A stretch of DNA of 58,331 nucleotides from JBJEDU01 sp051872395 (GCA_051872395.1 JBJEDU010000001.1:1-58331); one strand, 5' to 3'. Shown: positions 25,354-34,718, numbered from the stretch's first letter. Notes: a model not told the origin generated them from the sequence alone. Translations and numbers: made by a program.

Positions 25354-26874
25354 ATGAAATTAGATAAGATGTTTGTTTTATTTGGAATGCTCGGCATTTC
25401 ATTTGTCGCTGCTGGAACAGTTGCCTACATTCATAATGAAGTAGAAACTCCTGTTAAAGCAGAGGCTGCTACTGACACTGATTCATATTCAGACTATGTA
25501 TTTTTTAAACCAAATTCAAACTGGTTATCTGATAGTGCTTGGTTTGCTGTTTATTCTTTTTCTAGTAGTTCAAATGAATGGACTAAATTATCGAACAATG
25601 TTGAAATTAATGGATATAAAGACTCAAATTATTATATCGCTAAATTACCACATCCAACATGGACTCATGTTTTTTGTAGAATGAATCCAAACGATAATTC
25701 TTGTTCATGGAGTGCAAAGTGGAATCAAACTGGTAATATCGAAGGGATGTTTGATTCCACAAATAATTATAATTGTTTCAGTATGAATGATGGTTCTTGG
25801 GATTCAGGAACTGCTTCAAGAATTAGTTATCTTTCTGGTGACGCTTCAAGAGAAGTTTATGTAAAATCTAGTTTTGAACCTTATGTTTATGCTTATATTG
25901 ATGGTGGTTACGGAAATAATTCATGGCCAGGTATTAAAGCAGAAGAAGTTTCTTCTGGCTTATATAGAGCCATGATTGATACTTCATATGATAAAATTAC
26001 TATTAATAATAATGGTTCTGGTCAAACAGCAAATATTTCACTTATTAATAAATACGCTGTTTCAACAAACGGAAATATTCAAGGTTATACAGTCGCATCT
26101 GATTATTCTTATTCATATGGTTTAATTAGTGAATCATCGATGAATACTAATAACTTTGTATTATGGTTATATAGAAATGGTCACTACGCAAGTGGTTATT
26201 CTTATGCATTCCATTATTGGAATGATAGTGGTGTTAATCATGAGATTTTCCCTAATTATTCTAGTCTTAATCATACAGAATGGCATGCAAAATATGTCAT
26301 TCCCGCTGAGGCTATTGGATGCAATTCACAATTCAAATTATATAGTAGTAGTGGTTCATTTGTTGCTGCTTCAGAAACAGTTACTTTTGAATCTTCATTT
26401 AATAATGGCGAAGCACAAGTTACTGCGGCCTCAAGTTCAAGCATTTCTATAGGATATTCTTTGAAATCTACGAACTCTAGTTCTGCTTCTGTTGCTGCGA
26501 AAATTCTTTCAAATTATTACACTTGTTTAGCTAATGATTATAACGGCTATAAACAAATTGAAAATATTCTCACTAATTGGGGTATTGATACTTCTAGTAC
26601 TGATTTAGACACTACGATGATTGATGATTTTAGTAGTGTTAGTGATTATGAATCAGGAACAAAATCTAATTCTGTTTCAGTCAAAGATAAAATTACTGAA
26701 ATGCAAAATATGGCGTCAATCGCAAGTGCACAATCTGCGAAATTGACAATTATCGGTAATGTGACAAGCAGCACTGCAATTGTAACTATTGTTACTATTG
26801 TCTCTCTTGTTTCCTTAGTGGTCATCACTATCTATATAATTAGAAAACGCTACAACAAACAAGCGAATAATTAG
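25354..26874 (+). CDS. Membrane-anchored surface protein with CBM26-like module
   Basis: Signal peptide about 1-38. A first sugar-binding-like domain lies at about 48-155 (FKPNSNWLSD, FCRMNPND, WNQT.NIEG), and a CBM26-like module at about 175-230, with YVYAYI...NSWPGI and ITINNNGSGQTANISL as typical starch-binding marks. A C-terminal membrane helix near 475-500 ends in RKRYNK. No glycoside hydrolase motif is visible. It likely holds starch or a related alpha-glucan on the cell surface. A consensus promoter and AGGAGG-like site (GGAGGTGG) precede it. It is a paralog of the next gene, most clearly in the helical region before the anchor. Confidence 0.8.
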   Translation: MKLDKMFVLFGMLGISFVAAGTVAYIHNEVETPVKAEAATDTDSYSDYVFFKPNSNWLSDSAWFAVYSFSSSSNEWTKLSNNVEINGYKDSNYYIAKLPHPTWTHVFCRMNPNDNSCSWSAKWNQTGNIEGMFDSTNNYNCFSMNDGSWDSGTASRISYLSGDASREVYVKSSFEPYVYAYIDGGYGNNSWPGIKAEEVSSGLYRAMIDTSYDKITINNNGSGQTANISLINKYAVSTNGNIQGYTVASDYSYSYGLISESSMNTNNFVLWLYRNGHYASGYSYAFHYWNDSGVNHEIFPNYSSLNHTEWHAKYVIPAEAIGCNSQFKLYSSSGSFVAASETVTFESSFNNGEAQVTAASSSSISIGYSLKSTNSSSASVAAKILSNYYTCLANDYNGYKQIENILTNWGIDTSSTDLDTTMIDDFSSVSDYESGTKSNSVSVKDKITEMQNMASIASAQSAKLTIIGNVTSSTAIVTIVTIVSLVSLVVITIYIIRKRYNKQANN

Positions 26875-26881
26875 ATTATTA

Positions 26882-26912
26882 AAGGAATGGTTTTACCATC
26901 CCTTTTTTAATA
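26882..26912 (+). terminator. Terminator after the first CBM26 gene
   Basis: AAGGAATGG and CCATCCCTT form a hairpin with one mismatch and a five-base loop, followed by a run of T residues. Confidence 0.75.
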
Positions 26913-26954
26913 TACAAATCATAATTTTTAATTTTCATTTATGGAGGTTATCTA

Positions 26955-28223
26955 ATGCGAATTAAGAAAATTTTATCTCTTTGCGCACTAGCATTCATTG
27001 GATTAGGATCCGCAATCGGATTAGCTAATGAAAAAGACGCTATTAAGGTTAGTGCGGAAGAAGAAACATCATCAACAAGTGTTAAGGTTGTTTGGAAAGG
27101 TGATGAAGCTGCACCAAGCACTTTATATTGCTATTCATGGAATGCTACTAGTGGTTCAACTAATGGTTCTTGGCCAGGAACTGCGTTTAGTTATATTGAA
27201 GAAACCAATTCTTATAATGTTACCATTCCTAATAAAGTAACCGATGGATCTGAAACTGACCATGTAATTTTTAATAATAATAGCGGTTCACAAACTGGAA
27301 ATTTAAATTTCTCTTACATCCTTAAAAACTTATCTCCGCATCAAAAAGGAACATTATCCTTTACTTTAAAAAATAGTTCTTCAGGAACTTGGACAGGAAC
27401 TTGGTATGTTTGTAATAATAGCGAATTTAAGTATACAAGCGATTATTGTAAAATTTGGCTTGATAGAAAAGATGATTTAAGTAATGATTCTAGTTACTTA
27501 ACACCAATTTTAGATTACACAACTTCAGATGGAAAAGATGTTTCTGTTTGGCCATCAAGTTATGTTGAAACTTATAGTGGTTCTGGTCGATATTTAGTTG
27601 GATACAATGTTTTAAAAGATGAAATTAAGAATGCAACTTATAAATTCACTCTAACTGATATTTATTGGGCAACTATTAAAGGTTATACCGCTTCTCAAAC
27701 CTATACATCCGGTGACAATGCTTACTTACATTACTTCAATGGTTATTCTTCTGGTGTATTTACTGATTTAACCTTTTCTAAAGGTCGTGCTGCTAGTTCA
27801 CAATATCAATTAGCCGTTAGTACCATTATTAAAGAAGTATTTAATGGATATTTTACTTGCTTAAGTGATAAAGATAATGGATATGGAAATTTCTATGCAT
27901 TAAAAGACACTTGGATTCATGGAACACTTGATGATGTCGATACTTGGTGGATTCAAGGCGATATGGATTCCGTAGCAATTGATGATTATGCTTCTTCCTC
28001 TGACTATGAAACTGGTGAAGGAAAAACATATTCAACAAATTTATGGGATAAATACAATATGATGAATGCTGGATTTAATTCACTCGCGAATGCATCGCTC
28101 GCTAGAACATTCACCATTAATTTTGTTAACAATAACGGATTTATTTTCTTAGTTATTGGTTCCATCGTTGCGGTCGCTATTTGTTTATTAGCAATCAAAT
28201 TATTCAAATTTAGAAAAAGATAA
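26955..28223 (+). CDS. Second membrane-anchored CBM26-like surface protein
   Basis: Signal peptide about 1-34. A CBM26-like module lies at about 45-125 (LYCYSW...GSWPGTAF and HVIFNNNSGSQTGNL), next to a second region of the type seen in its paralog. A C-terminal helix (about 393-415) ends in KFRKR. The stretch before the anchor (FTCLSDKDNGY...DDVDTWWIQGD, ending NMMNAGFNSLA) matches the same position in the gene upstream, so the two arose by duplication. There is no catalytic domain. With the neighbour it probably forms a starch-holding surface pair that serves degrading enzymes encoded elsewhere. The ribosome site GGAGG is strong. Confidence 0.8.
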   Translation: MRIKKILSLCALAFIGLGSAIGLANEKDAIKVSAEEETSSTSVKVVWKGDEAAPSTLYCYSWNATSGSTNGSWPGTAFSYIEETNSYNVTIPNKVTDGSETDHVIFNNNSGSQTGNLNFSYILKNLSPHQKGTLSFTLKNSSSGTWTGTWYVCNNSEFKYTSDYCKIWLDRKDDLSNDSSYLTPILDYTTSDGKDVSVWPSSYVETYSGSGRYLVGYNVLKDEIKNATYKFTLTDIYWATIKGYTASQTYTSGDNAYLHYFNGYSSGVFTDLTFSKGRAASSQYQLAVSTIIKEVFNGYFTCLSDKDNGYGNFYALKDTWIHGTLDDVDTWWIQGDMDSVAIDDYASSSDYETGEGKTYSTNLWDKYNMMNAGFNSLANASLARTFTINFVNNNGFIFLVIGSIVAVAICLLAIKLFKFRKR

Positions 28224-28244
28224 TTATTGAATAATATTTAACAC

Positions 28245-28285
28245 AAAAAAATCTCATCAAGCGTTTCGCTGATGAGATTTTTTTT
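28245..28285. terminator. Bidirectional terminator between CBM26 gene and deoD
   Basis: ATCTCATCAAGCG pairs with CGCTGATGAGAT with one bulged A, flanked by an A run on the left and a T run on the right, so it can end both the rightward and the leftward transcript. Confidence 0.85.
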
Positions 28286-28295
28286 ATTATAAACA

Positions 28296-28316
28296 TTATA
28301 TATATATATATATATA
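28296..28316. repeat. (TA)n microsatellite
   Basis: About ten TA units directly downstream of deoD. It is likely variable in length; no function is evident. Confidence 0.7.
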
Positions 28317-28322
28317 TTTATA

Positions 28323-29042
28323 TTATTTAATAAATTTTTCCGCAGCTTCGATAGCGATTTCTATCATCTTACCTAAGCCTAATAATCTTTGATCAGATGT
28401 GGCTTTCATTTCTGGATTGATAAAACTATCGGTAACGGTTAATAAGCAAAGCGCTCTTTTTCTTAATGCTTGCGCGTTAGTGTACAAAGCATATGATTCC
28501 ATTTCGACGCCTAAGACATTAAGTCTTGCCCATCTTTTCCAAATTTCTTTGTCTTCATCGTAGAAAATATCTGCTGCTAAAATATTACCAGCATGTGTTT
28601 TAACTCCTTGATGTTCAGCGGCTTGTTTAGCAGCGATGGCTAAATCTAAATCACAAGCTGCAGAGAATTGTGGAACGTTATATTGATATATCCAATTACT
28701 ATCAGTGCTACTACTAATTCCGATGATAACATCAAATAAATTAATATATGGTTGATATGCTCCACAAGTACCGACTCTAATAATCGTATCAACATCATAT
28801 TCTGTATATAATTCATGGGAATAGATACCGATTGATGGTTGACCCATTCCACTTGCCATAACAGATAATCTTTTTCCGTTTTTTGTATAACCAGTAAAGC
28901 CGAGCATTCCTCTGACATCATTTACTTGTTTAACATCAGTTAAACAGTTTTCTGCGATCCATTTTGCTCGTAAAGGATCGCCCGGCATTAAAACCACATT
29001 AGAAAAATCACCTTTTTTTGCATTTATGTGAGGTGTTGGCAT
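28323..29042 (-). CDS. deoD: Purine nucleoside phosphorylase DeoD-type
   Basis: Cleaves purine (deoxy)ribonucleosides with phosphate to the base and the sugar 1-phosphate, in nucleoside salvage. MPTPHINAKKGDFSNVVLMP at the start, GDPLRAKWIA (phosphate site), SVMASGMGQPSIGIYSHELY, VEMESYALY and LLTVTDS (catalytic Asp) are all typical. 239 residues is the normal DeoD length. A TAAGGAGG site precedes the ATG. It stands alone, transcribed toward the shared terminator at 28245. Confidence 0.96.
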   Translation of the reverse strand: MPTPHINAKKGDFSNVVLMPGDPLRAKWIAENCLTDVKQVNDVRGMLGFTGYTKNGKRLSVMASGMGQPSIGIYSHELYTEYDVDTIIRVGTCGAYQPYINLFDVIIGISSSTDSNWIYQYNVPQFSAACDLDLAIAAKQAAEHQGVKTHAGNILAADIFYDEDKEIWKRWARLNVLGVEMESYALYTNAQALRKRALCLLTVTDSFINPEMKATSDQRLLGLGKMIEIAIEAAEKFIK

Positions 29043-29125
29043 ATTAATATGTCCTCCTTAATAAGTAATTATATTTTAACAAATTATCATCTACATTTTA
29101 ATAGATAATATTTTATAATCTAAAT

Positions 29126-29506
29126 ATGAAGAAACGAAAAGCACGTGTGAATCATACTTATTACAAGATTATTTTTTTAATCTATTATTTTGACACCATT
29201 GATTTATATATTAATCGTAATGGCGCAGTGGAGTTTTTATATGGTAGCAATATAGTGGAATTTAATGAATATAAATCTTGTGAAGTCTTTGGTGCTTTAA
29301 AATCTTTATCTAGAAGAAAAATATCACATCAAATTACTACTTGTATAAAGCACGAATATATTGATGAAGTAATATCAAAAGATAAATCATATTTAACTAT
29401 TAAAGATAGTGGTAAAGAGTATTTATCTTCATATCCAAAAGAATTAAATAAAATATCAAATTCTAAAAAAATAGAAAAAAATCAATATTTTTATAAAAAA
29501 TTATAA
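29126..29506 (+). CDS. Small protein with winged-helix-like pattern
   Basis: 126 residues, basic at both ends. The centre (KSLSRRKISHQITTCIKHEY to SYLTIKDSGKEYLSSY) has the helix-helix-beta-turn-beta pattern of a winged helix, and the LTIKDSGKEYL ending is common in such folds. There is no recognisable effector domain. It is transcribed away from deoD across an 83-base gap and is followed by an A/T-rich region before cdaA. It could be a small DNA-binding regulator; assignment is tentative. Confidence 0.45.
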   Translation: MKKRKARVNHTYYKIIFLIYYFDTIDLYINRNGAVEFLYGSNIVEFNEYKSCEVFGALKSLSRRKISHQITTCIKHEYIDEVISKDKSYLTIKDSGKEYLSSYPKELNKISNSKKIEKNQYFYKKL

Positions 29507-29520
29507 TATTAAATATTTTT

Positions 29521-29604
29521 AAAATTAATTGCAAAACTTCACTATTTTATTTGAAATTGTATTTTTTAGTTTTGCTAGAAAAAATCGTATTATTGAAATA
29601 ATAC
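29521..29604 (+). promoter_or_regulatory. Two stem-loops before cdaA
   Basis: GCAAAACT and AGTTTTGC (about 29531-29575) form an 8-bp stem with a long loop. A second hairpin, GTATTAT-TGAA-ATAATAC (29587-29604), follows. Neither ends in a clean T tract, and no known riboswitch is recognised. The second lies about 45 bases before the cdaA start and could affect its expression. Confidence 0.35.
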
Positions 29605-29650
29605 CCTTCATTTGTTAAACTAATTTCGATACAAAACAGGAGAGTTTAAA

Positions 29651-30430
29651 ATGACTTTTGCTTGGGAAAGTAATGATCTAGTAACATTTATTCTAACATT
29701 ATCGTTAATAGTAATTTTATTCGTTTTATTGTTATTAATTTTTGTTTTTGTCGTTAAAAGAAATTCTGGTTATATCATTTTAGGAGTTTCTTTTGTTTTT
29801 ATTATTTTCTCTTATCTTTGTAATTTAAAAGAGGTATTTGTATTAACCTCTGTTTTGTTATCTGTTGCATTATTTATATGTTTATTCGCGAATCTTGGAG
29901 ACTTAAGAGCTTTTATCGCTAATCCTTTTAAAAGGGTTGTGCCTAAAAATTCTAAAATGGGAGTAGAGCGAATTTTCGATCGACAAGAATTGTATAAAGA
30001 AATTGAAGCCACTGTTAAAAGCTTATCTCAAGCTAAAATCGGTGCGATTATGACATTTGAAAAGAATGTTTCTTTAAAGGACATCATGAAAAACGGAGTG
30101 AAAATAAATGCTCCGGTAAGTCAAGAATTACTCATGACTATTTTCTATCCAGGAACGAGACTTCATGATGGCGCTGTCATAATTCATGGAAATACTATTG
30201 TCAGTGCTTCCGTTTTCTTTACTCCTTCCACTAAGCCTTTTGCAGGTAAATATGGTTCACGTCATCGTGCGGCTATTGGTATTAGTGAAGTTAGTGACGC
30301 TGTGACTGTTGTCGTATCAGAAGAAACCGGAAGAGTTTCTTTAGCAGTTAATGGGGAACTTGAAGTTGTAGAATTAAACTCCTTTATTCGCGTATTTGAA
30401 AATTATATGTCGGATAATATGGAGGAATAA
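29651..30430 (+). CDS. cdaA: Diadenylate cyclase CdaA
   Basis: Makes cyclic di-AMP from two ATP at the membrane. Three membrane segments (about 10-36, 41-57, 61-80) precede the DisA_N domain (about 95-245). Its motifs are LHDGAVII (DGA) and RHRAAIGISE (RHR), followed by VSEETGRVSL. The ribosome site ACAGGAG lies at good distance. glmM starts 6 bases after its stop; in Bacillus and most relatives cdaR (ybbR) lies between them. Cyclic di-AMP controls potassium and osmolyte transport and wall homeostasis, which fits the CBS/MscS operon and GlmM in this window. Confidence 0.95.
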   Translation: MTFAWESNDLVTFILTLSLIVILFVLLLLIFVFVVKRNSGYIILGVSFVFIIFSYLCNLKEVFVLTSVLLSVALFICLFANLGDLRAFIANPFKRVVPKNSKMGVERIFDRQELYKEIEATVKSLSQAKIGAIMTFEKNVSLKDIMKNGVKINAPVSQELLMTIFYPGTRLHDGAVIIHGNTIVSASVFFTPSTKPFAGKYGSRHRAAIGISEVSDAVTVVVSEETGRVSLAVNGELEVVELNSFIRVFENYMSDNMEE

Positions 30431-30436
30431 TTTTTA

Positions 30437-31771
30437 ATGTCATATTTTGGAACTGATGGAGTTAGAGGAATTGCAAATAAAGTTCTAACTTCTTCTTTAT
30501 CTTATCGTATTGGTCGTTTTATTGGACAATATCCAAACGGAAAAGCAAATAAAATAATTATTGGAAGAGATACTAGACTTAGTGGTGATATGCTTTTAGC
30601 TGCACTTATCAGCGGTATTACTTCTTCAGGTGGCAGTGTGTGTGATTTAGGAATTACAACCACTCCATCAATTTCTTTTTTAGTGGAAACAAACAATTTT
30701 GATTATGGAATTATGATTTCAGCGTCCCATAATCCATATTTTGATAATGGAATTAAAATATTTTCCAAAAATGGAGAAAAATTAGATCATTCTATAGAAT
30801 TATTAATTGAAGAATATATTGATTCTCATCGTGATTATTTACCACTCGCAGATAACAATCTTATTGGTCAAGTATTTAAAAATGAATATTATCAAAATGA
30901 ATATTTAGATTATATTGCTTCTTTAATTCATTTAGATGTTTCTTCTTTTAATGTTTGCTTCGACTTAGCGAATGGTTCATCATCTTTATTAGCGAAAAGG
31001 TTATTTAATGAAAGACTTCATTTAAAAGGCACTTATATCAATTATCTTTATGATGGAGTTAACATCAATGATAAATGTGGTTCTACTCATCCTGAAAAAC
31101 TTATGGAAAAAGTAAAAAATGAACATTTTGATTTTGGTTTCGCTTTTGATGGTGATGCAGACAGAATGATGATGGTTAATTCACACGGAGAACTTATTGA
31201 TGGCGATGCGATTATGTACATCGTCAGTAAAAATTTAAAGAAACACAATAAACTCAATGATAATAAAATTGTTATTACTGTGATGTCCAATTTTGGATTA
31301 AAGAAATCTTTAAAAGAAGCAGGTATCGATTATTTAGAAGTCGCAGTAGGGGATAAAAATGTTCAAAAAGCATTAAAAGATTATAATCTTTCTTTTGGTG
31401 GAGAACAATCAGGCCACTTAATTTTCAATACTGATTTAAATACTGGTGATGGACTTTTAAGTGCTGCGCATGTATTAGAAATATTAAAAGATGAAAATAA
31501 AACCATTGATGAACTATTAGAAGGTTATCATGTTTTCCCTCAATATCTTGAAAATGTTGGGGTTAGTAATAAAGACGCTTTAATGAAAAATGATGGATTA
31601 CTATCATTCATTAAAGAAAAAGAAGCCCTTCTTAAAGACGAAGGGAGAATATTAGTGAGGCCAAGTGGAACAGAACAATTAATTCGTGTTATGGTCGAGG
31701 CTAAAGAATTATCTACTTGTAAACAAATAGTTAATGATATCGCTGAATATATCAAAGATATCGCCTATTAA
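30437..31771 (+). CDS. glmM: Phosphoglucosamine mutase
   Basis: Converts glucosamine-6-phosphate to glucosamine-1-phosphate on the way to UDP-GlcNAc and peptidoglycan. FGTDGVRGIAN at the start, SASHNPYFDNG (phosphoserine loop), FDGDADRMM (metal loop), FGGEQSGH (sugar loop) and VRPSGTEQLIRVM (phosphate site) are all intact over a normal 444 residues. It forms a two-gene unit with cdaA. In Bacillus and Lactococcus GlmM binds and restrains CdaA, which makes the direct adjacency functionally sensible. Its last 4 bases overlap the convergent gene at 31768. Confidence 0.97.
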   Translation: MSYFGTDGVRGIANKVLTSSLSYRIGRFIGQYPNGKANKIIIGRDTRLSGDMLLAALISGITSSGGSVCDLGITTTPSISFLVETNNFDYGIMISASHNPYFDNGIKIFSKNGEKLDHSIELLIEEYIDSHRDYLPLADNNLIGQVFKNEYYQNEYLDYIASLIHLDVSSFNVCFDLANGSSSLLAKRLFNERLHLKGTYINYLYDGVNINDKCGSTHPEKLMEKVKNEHFDFGFAFDGDADRMMMVNSHGELIDGDAIMYIVSKNLKKHNKLNDNKIVITVMSNFGLKKSLKEAGIDYLEVAVGDKNVQKALKDYNLSFGGEQSGHLIFNTDLNTGDGLLSAAHVLEILKDENKTIDELLEGYHVFPQYLENVGVSNKDALMKNDGLLSFIKEKEALLKDEGRILVRPSGTEQLIRVMVEAKELSTCKQIVNDIAEYIKDIAY

Positions 31772-32205
31772 ATTTTATCGACACTAATTATTTTTATTCC
31801 AATATTAATAAAATTATCATTTAAATATTCAATGGTGATATTTGTTTTATCTTTGGTGATTTCTAATAAATTATCACTTATTTTCTTTTTAGAATAATGA
31901 TATTTATTTACATCAACAATTTCATAAATTAGATTGATATCAATTCCATTTTCTAGTCTTATTGTTCTTGATAAAGTCCCTTTTTTATATTTTGCTGCTC
32001 GATGATAAACTAGAGGAGTGAAATAATACCAGCCTTTTTTATCGATGGTTTTATAATATTCATTATATTTTTCTATAATATATATCTCATCATTTTTAAC
32101 TCGATATAATCCAGTTGAAAGAATAATTAATAATCCCAAGATTATCACTGATGGAATAACGATAATTAATAGTAAATCTAAGATATCAATTAAAAATATT
32201 TTCAT
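31768..32205 (-). CDS. Short SPFH/band-7-like membrane protein
   Basis: 145 residues. An N-terminal membrane segment (about 7-32) leads into GLYRVKNDEIYIIEKYNEYY and WYYFTPLVYHR...LSRTIRLENGIDINLIYEI, which look like the first half of an SPFH/prohibitin domain. The usual C-terminal coiled coil is missing, so it is either a minimal member or a truncated one. Convergent with glmM and ending inside its last codons. It may organise membrane areas; no direct functional evidence. Confidence 0.55.
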   Translation of the reverse strand: MKIFLIDILDLLLIIVIPSVIILGLLIILSTGLYRVKNDEIYIIEKYNEYYKTIDKKGWYYFTPLVYHRAAKYKKGTLSRTIRLENGIDINLIYEIVDVNKYHYSKKKISDNLLEITKDKTNITIEYLNDNFINIGIKIISVDKI

Positions 32206-32262
32206 ATTCTAATTTTAAAACAATTATTAATTTATTAAAATAAATAATAACAGGTGAATAAA

Positions 32263-32871
32263 ATGGATTCTAAACAAATTTATGATTATTTAATTAAATT
32301 ACAGTCTATCGCTCGTATAGGTTTAACTTTTTCTAAAGATCCTTATGCGTTAACAAATTACCAAGAGATTAATGATTTGACAACAAAGTTTTTAGAAGAA
32401 TTTCAAGATGTAAAATTAGATAGAAATAATTATTTTGAAAGAAACATTTATCCAACCCCTAACATCTCTGTTAGAACGATTATTTTCAATGAAACAAGAG
32501 ATAAAGTATTGATGGTGGAAGAAGCTAATCAAAAAGCTTATTCTCTTCCTGGTGGATGGTGTGATTTATATGATTCACCTAAACAAGCAGCAATTAATGA
32601 ATGCTCGCAAGAAGCAGGCGGAGATGTCGAGATTGTTCGTTTAGTAGGTGTCGCTAATAGGACACCATATAAAAATCCTGTATCTGTTCCTGAATATGTT
32701 ATTGTCTTTGAAGGAAAACTTATTGGAGAACTACATGAACATGAATATGAAACGAGCAATGTCGGATTTTTTGATATTGATAATTTACCGATCATATCGA
32801 GAAAAACTTCTAAAGAAGAACTTTTAAAATTTATTGATAAAGCTAAAAATAATGAAACATTTTTTGATTGA
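32263..32871 (+). CDS. NUDIX hydrolase with N-terminal helical domain
   Basis: Start set at the ATG with AGGTGA 7 bases before it; an in-frame GTG three codons earlier overlaps that site. Residues 1-65 match the helical NUDIX_N domain found ahead of ADP-ribose or nucleoside diphosphate-sugar NUDIX enzymes (QSIARIGLTFSKDPYA). The NUDIX box reads GGWCDLYDSPKQAAINECSQ then EAG: the usual GX5E has Asp for Glu, REUXEE reads NECSQE, and one metal Glu is Gln. The substitutions suggest weak or altered metal binding. Substrate cannot be told from sequence. Confidence 0.8.
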   Translation: MDSKQIYDYLIKLQSIARIGLTFSKDPYALTNYQEINDLTTKFLEEFQDVKLDRNNYFERNIYPTPNISVRTIIFNETRDKVLMVEEANQKAYSLPGGWCDLYDSPKQAAINECSQEAGGDVEIVRLVGVANRTPYKNPVSVPEYVIVFEGKLIGELHEHEYETSNVGFFDIDNLPIISRKTSKEELLKFIDKAKNNETFFD

Positions 32872-32885
32872 TATAGAAAGGATGA

Positions 32886-33536
32886 ATGAAGATGATAATT
32901 TTAGCAACTAGCCCATATAAAATTGCGTTTATTATCGCAGTCGTAGTGTTATCTATTTTTATTTTGGTTTTGCTAATTTATTTGATTTATCCTCGAGTTA
33001 AAAGAATGTTATATTTAAAAAATTTTAAGCAATATTATTATAAAAAAATATATAAGACTGCTTTATATCGTGATTTTTATTTAATTAATGATTTTCCATT
33101 TAAATGTGATTCTAAAGTAGCGTTAATCGATCATATATTATTTGGAGAAAAATACATTTATTTTATTATTGATAAATATTATACTGGTGATCTTTTAGGT
33201 AATGCGATCGATCCATCTTTGATATTTGTTCCTCGTCGAGGGGATAAAAACTATACAGATAATCCAATGATTCAAATTAGTAATTACATAAAAAATATTT
33301 CTCTTATTACCAATTTGGATAAGTCATTAATGATTGGTATTGTCTTAGTAAACAATCAGTGTAACATCGCTGTTAAATCTAATGAAAAAGATTGTTATAT
33401 AATTCAAGAAAAAAGATTTGCTCAACTCATCAAAGCAATTGAATCGAGAGATATTGGTTCAATGAATGAAGAAGAATTAGCGAAAGCGGTAAAAAATATC
33501 TCATTAATGAAAGATAAAGCTAGAAAGAAGAAATAA
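32886..33536 (+). CDS. Membrane-anchored NERD-like protein
   Basis: 216 residues with one N-terminal membrane helix (about 8-30). The region YLINDFPFKCDSKVALIDHI...KYIYFIIDKYYTGDL resembles the start of the NERD (nuclease-related) domain, where an IDH and a beta strand normally precede the catalytic Lys. Acidic catalytic residues are not clearly present, so nuclease activity is doubtful. It follows the NUDIX gene by 14 bases and precedes a multi-pass membrane protein by 6, forming a small operon. Function unknown. Confidence 0.5.
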   Translation: MKMIILATSPYKIAFIIAVVVLSIFILVLLIYLIYPRVKRMLYLKNFKQYYYKKIYKTALYRDFYLINDFPFKCDSKVALIDHILFGEKYIYFIIDKYYTGDLLGNAIDPSLIFVPRRGDKNYTDNPMIQISNYIKNISLITNLDKSLMIGIVLVNNQCNIAVKSNEKDCYIIQEKRFAQLIKAIESRDIGSMNEEELAKAVKNISLMKDKARKKK

Positions 33537-33542
33537 ATTAAT

Positions 33543-34622
33543 ATGAACAAGAAAGAATTAAGAACTGAAGCCAATAAATTATATAAAAAACATCCTCTCA
33601 TAAGATTTTTTCTTTCTTTTATGTTTGGTTTATTTCTTACCGCGGTAATTACTTTATTTGTGATTTTAGATAATTTTGGATATCTTTCTTTACTTTTAAT
33701 ACCAATATTAGTATTGCCATTTTTATTTGCAATTATCACTATACAAAATTCTATTGATGATGTTCCTTATATTAATTTTAGATTGTTCTTTTCTCACTTT
33801 ACTTTGTATTTCAATAGAAAATATCGTTCATCATTTAGATTTTTAAATTCTTTGATGTATTCTTTACTTTTTATGTTAGCAGGTGAATTGGTATTTTCTA
33901 TCGTTGCTTTTGGAATTGTTTCTTTGATTGACGCTCAAACATTAATGGAAGCAATCAGTAAAATACAATACGCGATATACGACGGTTCAATCGCGACATT
34001 CTCTTCAATTGAAGAATTATTAGCGGACGCGCATGCTTTTAATTTATTTCAAATATTTTCCGCTATTTCTTCTATCCCTCCTTTAGTGATTTCTATTGTT
34101 GTCTTTATCTTTTTAATTTCTAAAAATTCTTTCTCAATATATTTGAAAAAAGGGGCGAAAAATGTCGATCCATATCATATCAATAATTTGCTGAAAGAAA
34201 CTTTAAGAGGAAATAAAACCTTTTATAAAAATTATTTCTATTTGAATTGGCCTTTATATTTTTTGCTTATTGTTGGCACGATTTTAGGAGCATTTATTGG
34301 TTCTATTTTCACTCTTGATACCGTTAGATTAACAATTATCGCTTTGAGTTCTGGCTTTTTACTTATGTCTTTTTATCTTCCAATTTATTTTTCAAATAAC
34401 GAAGTATTATTTTTAAATCATTTACCAGAATTTGAAAAAAGTAAAGTTGTCTTAGCGAAAAAGATTGTTGAACAAATGCAAAGAAATATTCAATTTAATG
34501 AACAAGAAAAAGAATTACTAGAAAAGAAGATGAAAGAATTTGAAGAAAGACAAAAACAACTGTTCGATGATGAAGTAAAAGATGATGATTCTCAAGATGA
34601 TGAATCAAACGATAATAAATAA
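33543..34622 (+). CDS. Multi-pass membrane protein, unknown family
   Basis: 359 residues with six probable membrane segments (about 20-45, 46-68, 103-130, 167-192, 235-260, 265-287). They are followed by a long amphipathic, coiled-coil-like tail (about 295-345) ending in a very acidic stretch (DDEVKDDDSQDDESNDN). The beginning KKHPLIRFFLSFMFGLFLTA is typical of Bacillota permease-like proteins of unknown role. Third gene of the NUDIX-NERD unit. A tRNA-Gly gene on the other strand follows. No transport motif recognised. Confidence 0.6.
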   Translation: MNKKELRTEANKLYKKHPLIRFFLSFMFGLFLTAVITLFVILDNFGYLSLLLIPILVLPFLFAIITIQNSIDDVPYINFRLFFSHFTLYFNRKYRSSFRFLNSLMYSLLFMLAGELVFSIVAFGIVSLIDAQTLMEAISKIQYAIYDGSIATFSSIEELLADAHAFNLFQIFSAISSIPPLVISIVVFIFLISKNSFSIYLKKGAKNVDPYHINNLLKETLRGNKTFYKNYFYLNWPLYFLLIVGTILGAFIGSIFTLDTVRLTIIALSSGFLLMSFYLPIYFSNNEVLFLNHLPEFEKSKVVLAKKIVEQMQRNIQFNEQEKELLEKKMKEFEERQKQLFDDEVKDDDSQDDESNDNK

Positions 34623-34718
34623 TTAAACATAAATATAGATATTTATTTAATTTATTATTCGTGATAATATTCTTGTGGTCGAATTGATTGTTAATTATAA
34701 ATTAATTCACTATTAAAT

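Noticed and set aside
26646..26828. Minus-strand frame with VTIVTI repeats.
   Set aside because: Complement of the Val/Ile-rich membrane anchor of the CBM26-like protein, not an independent gene.
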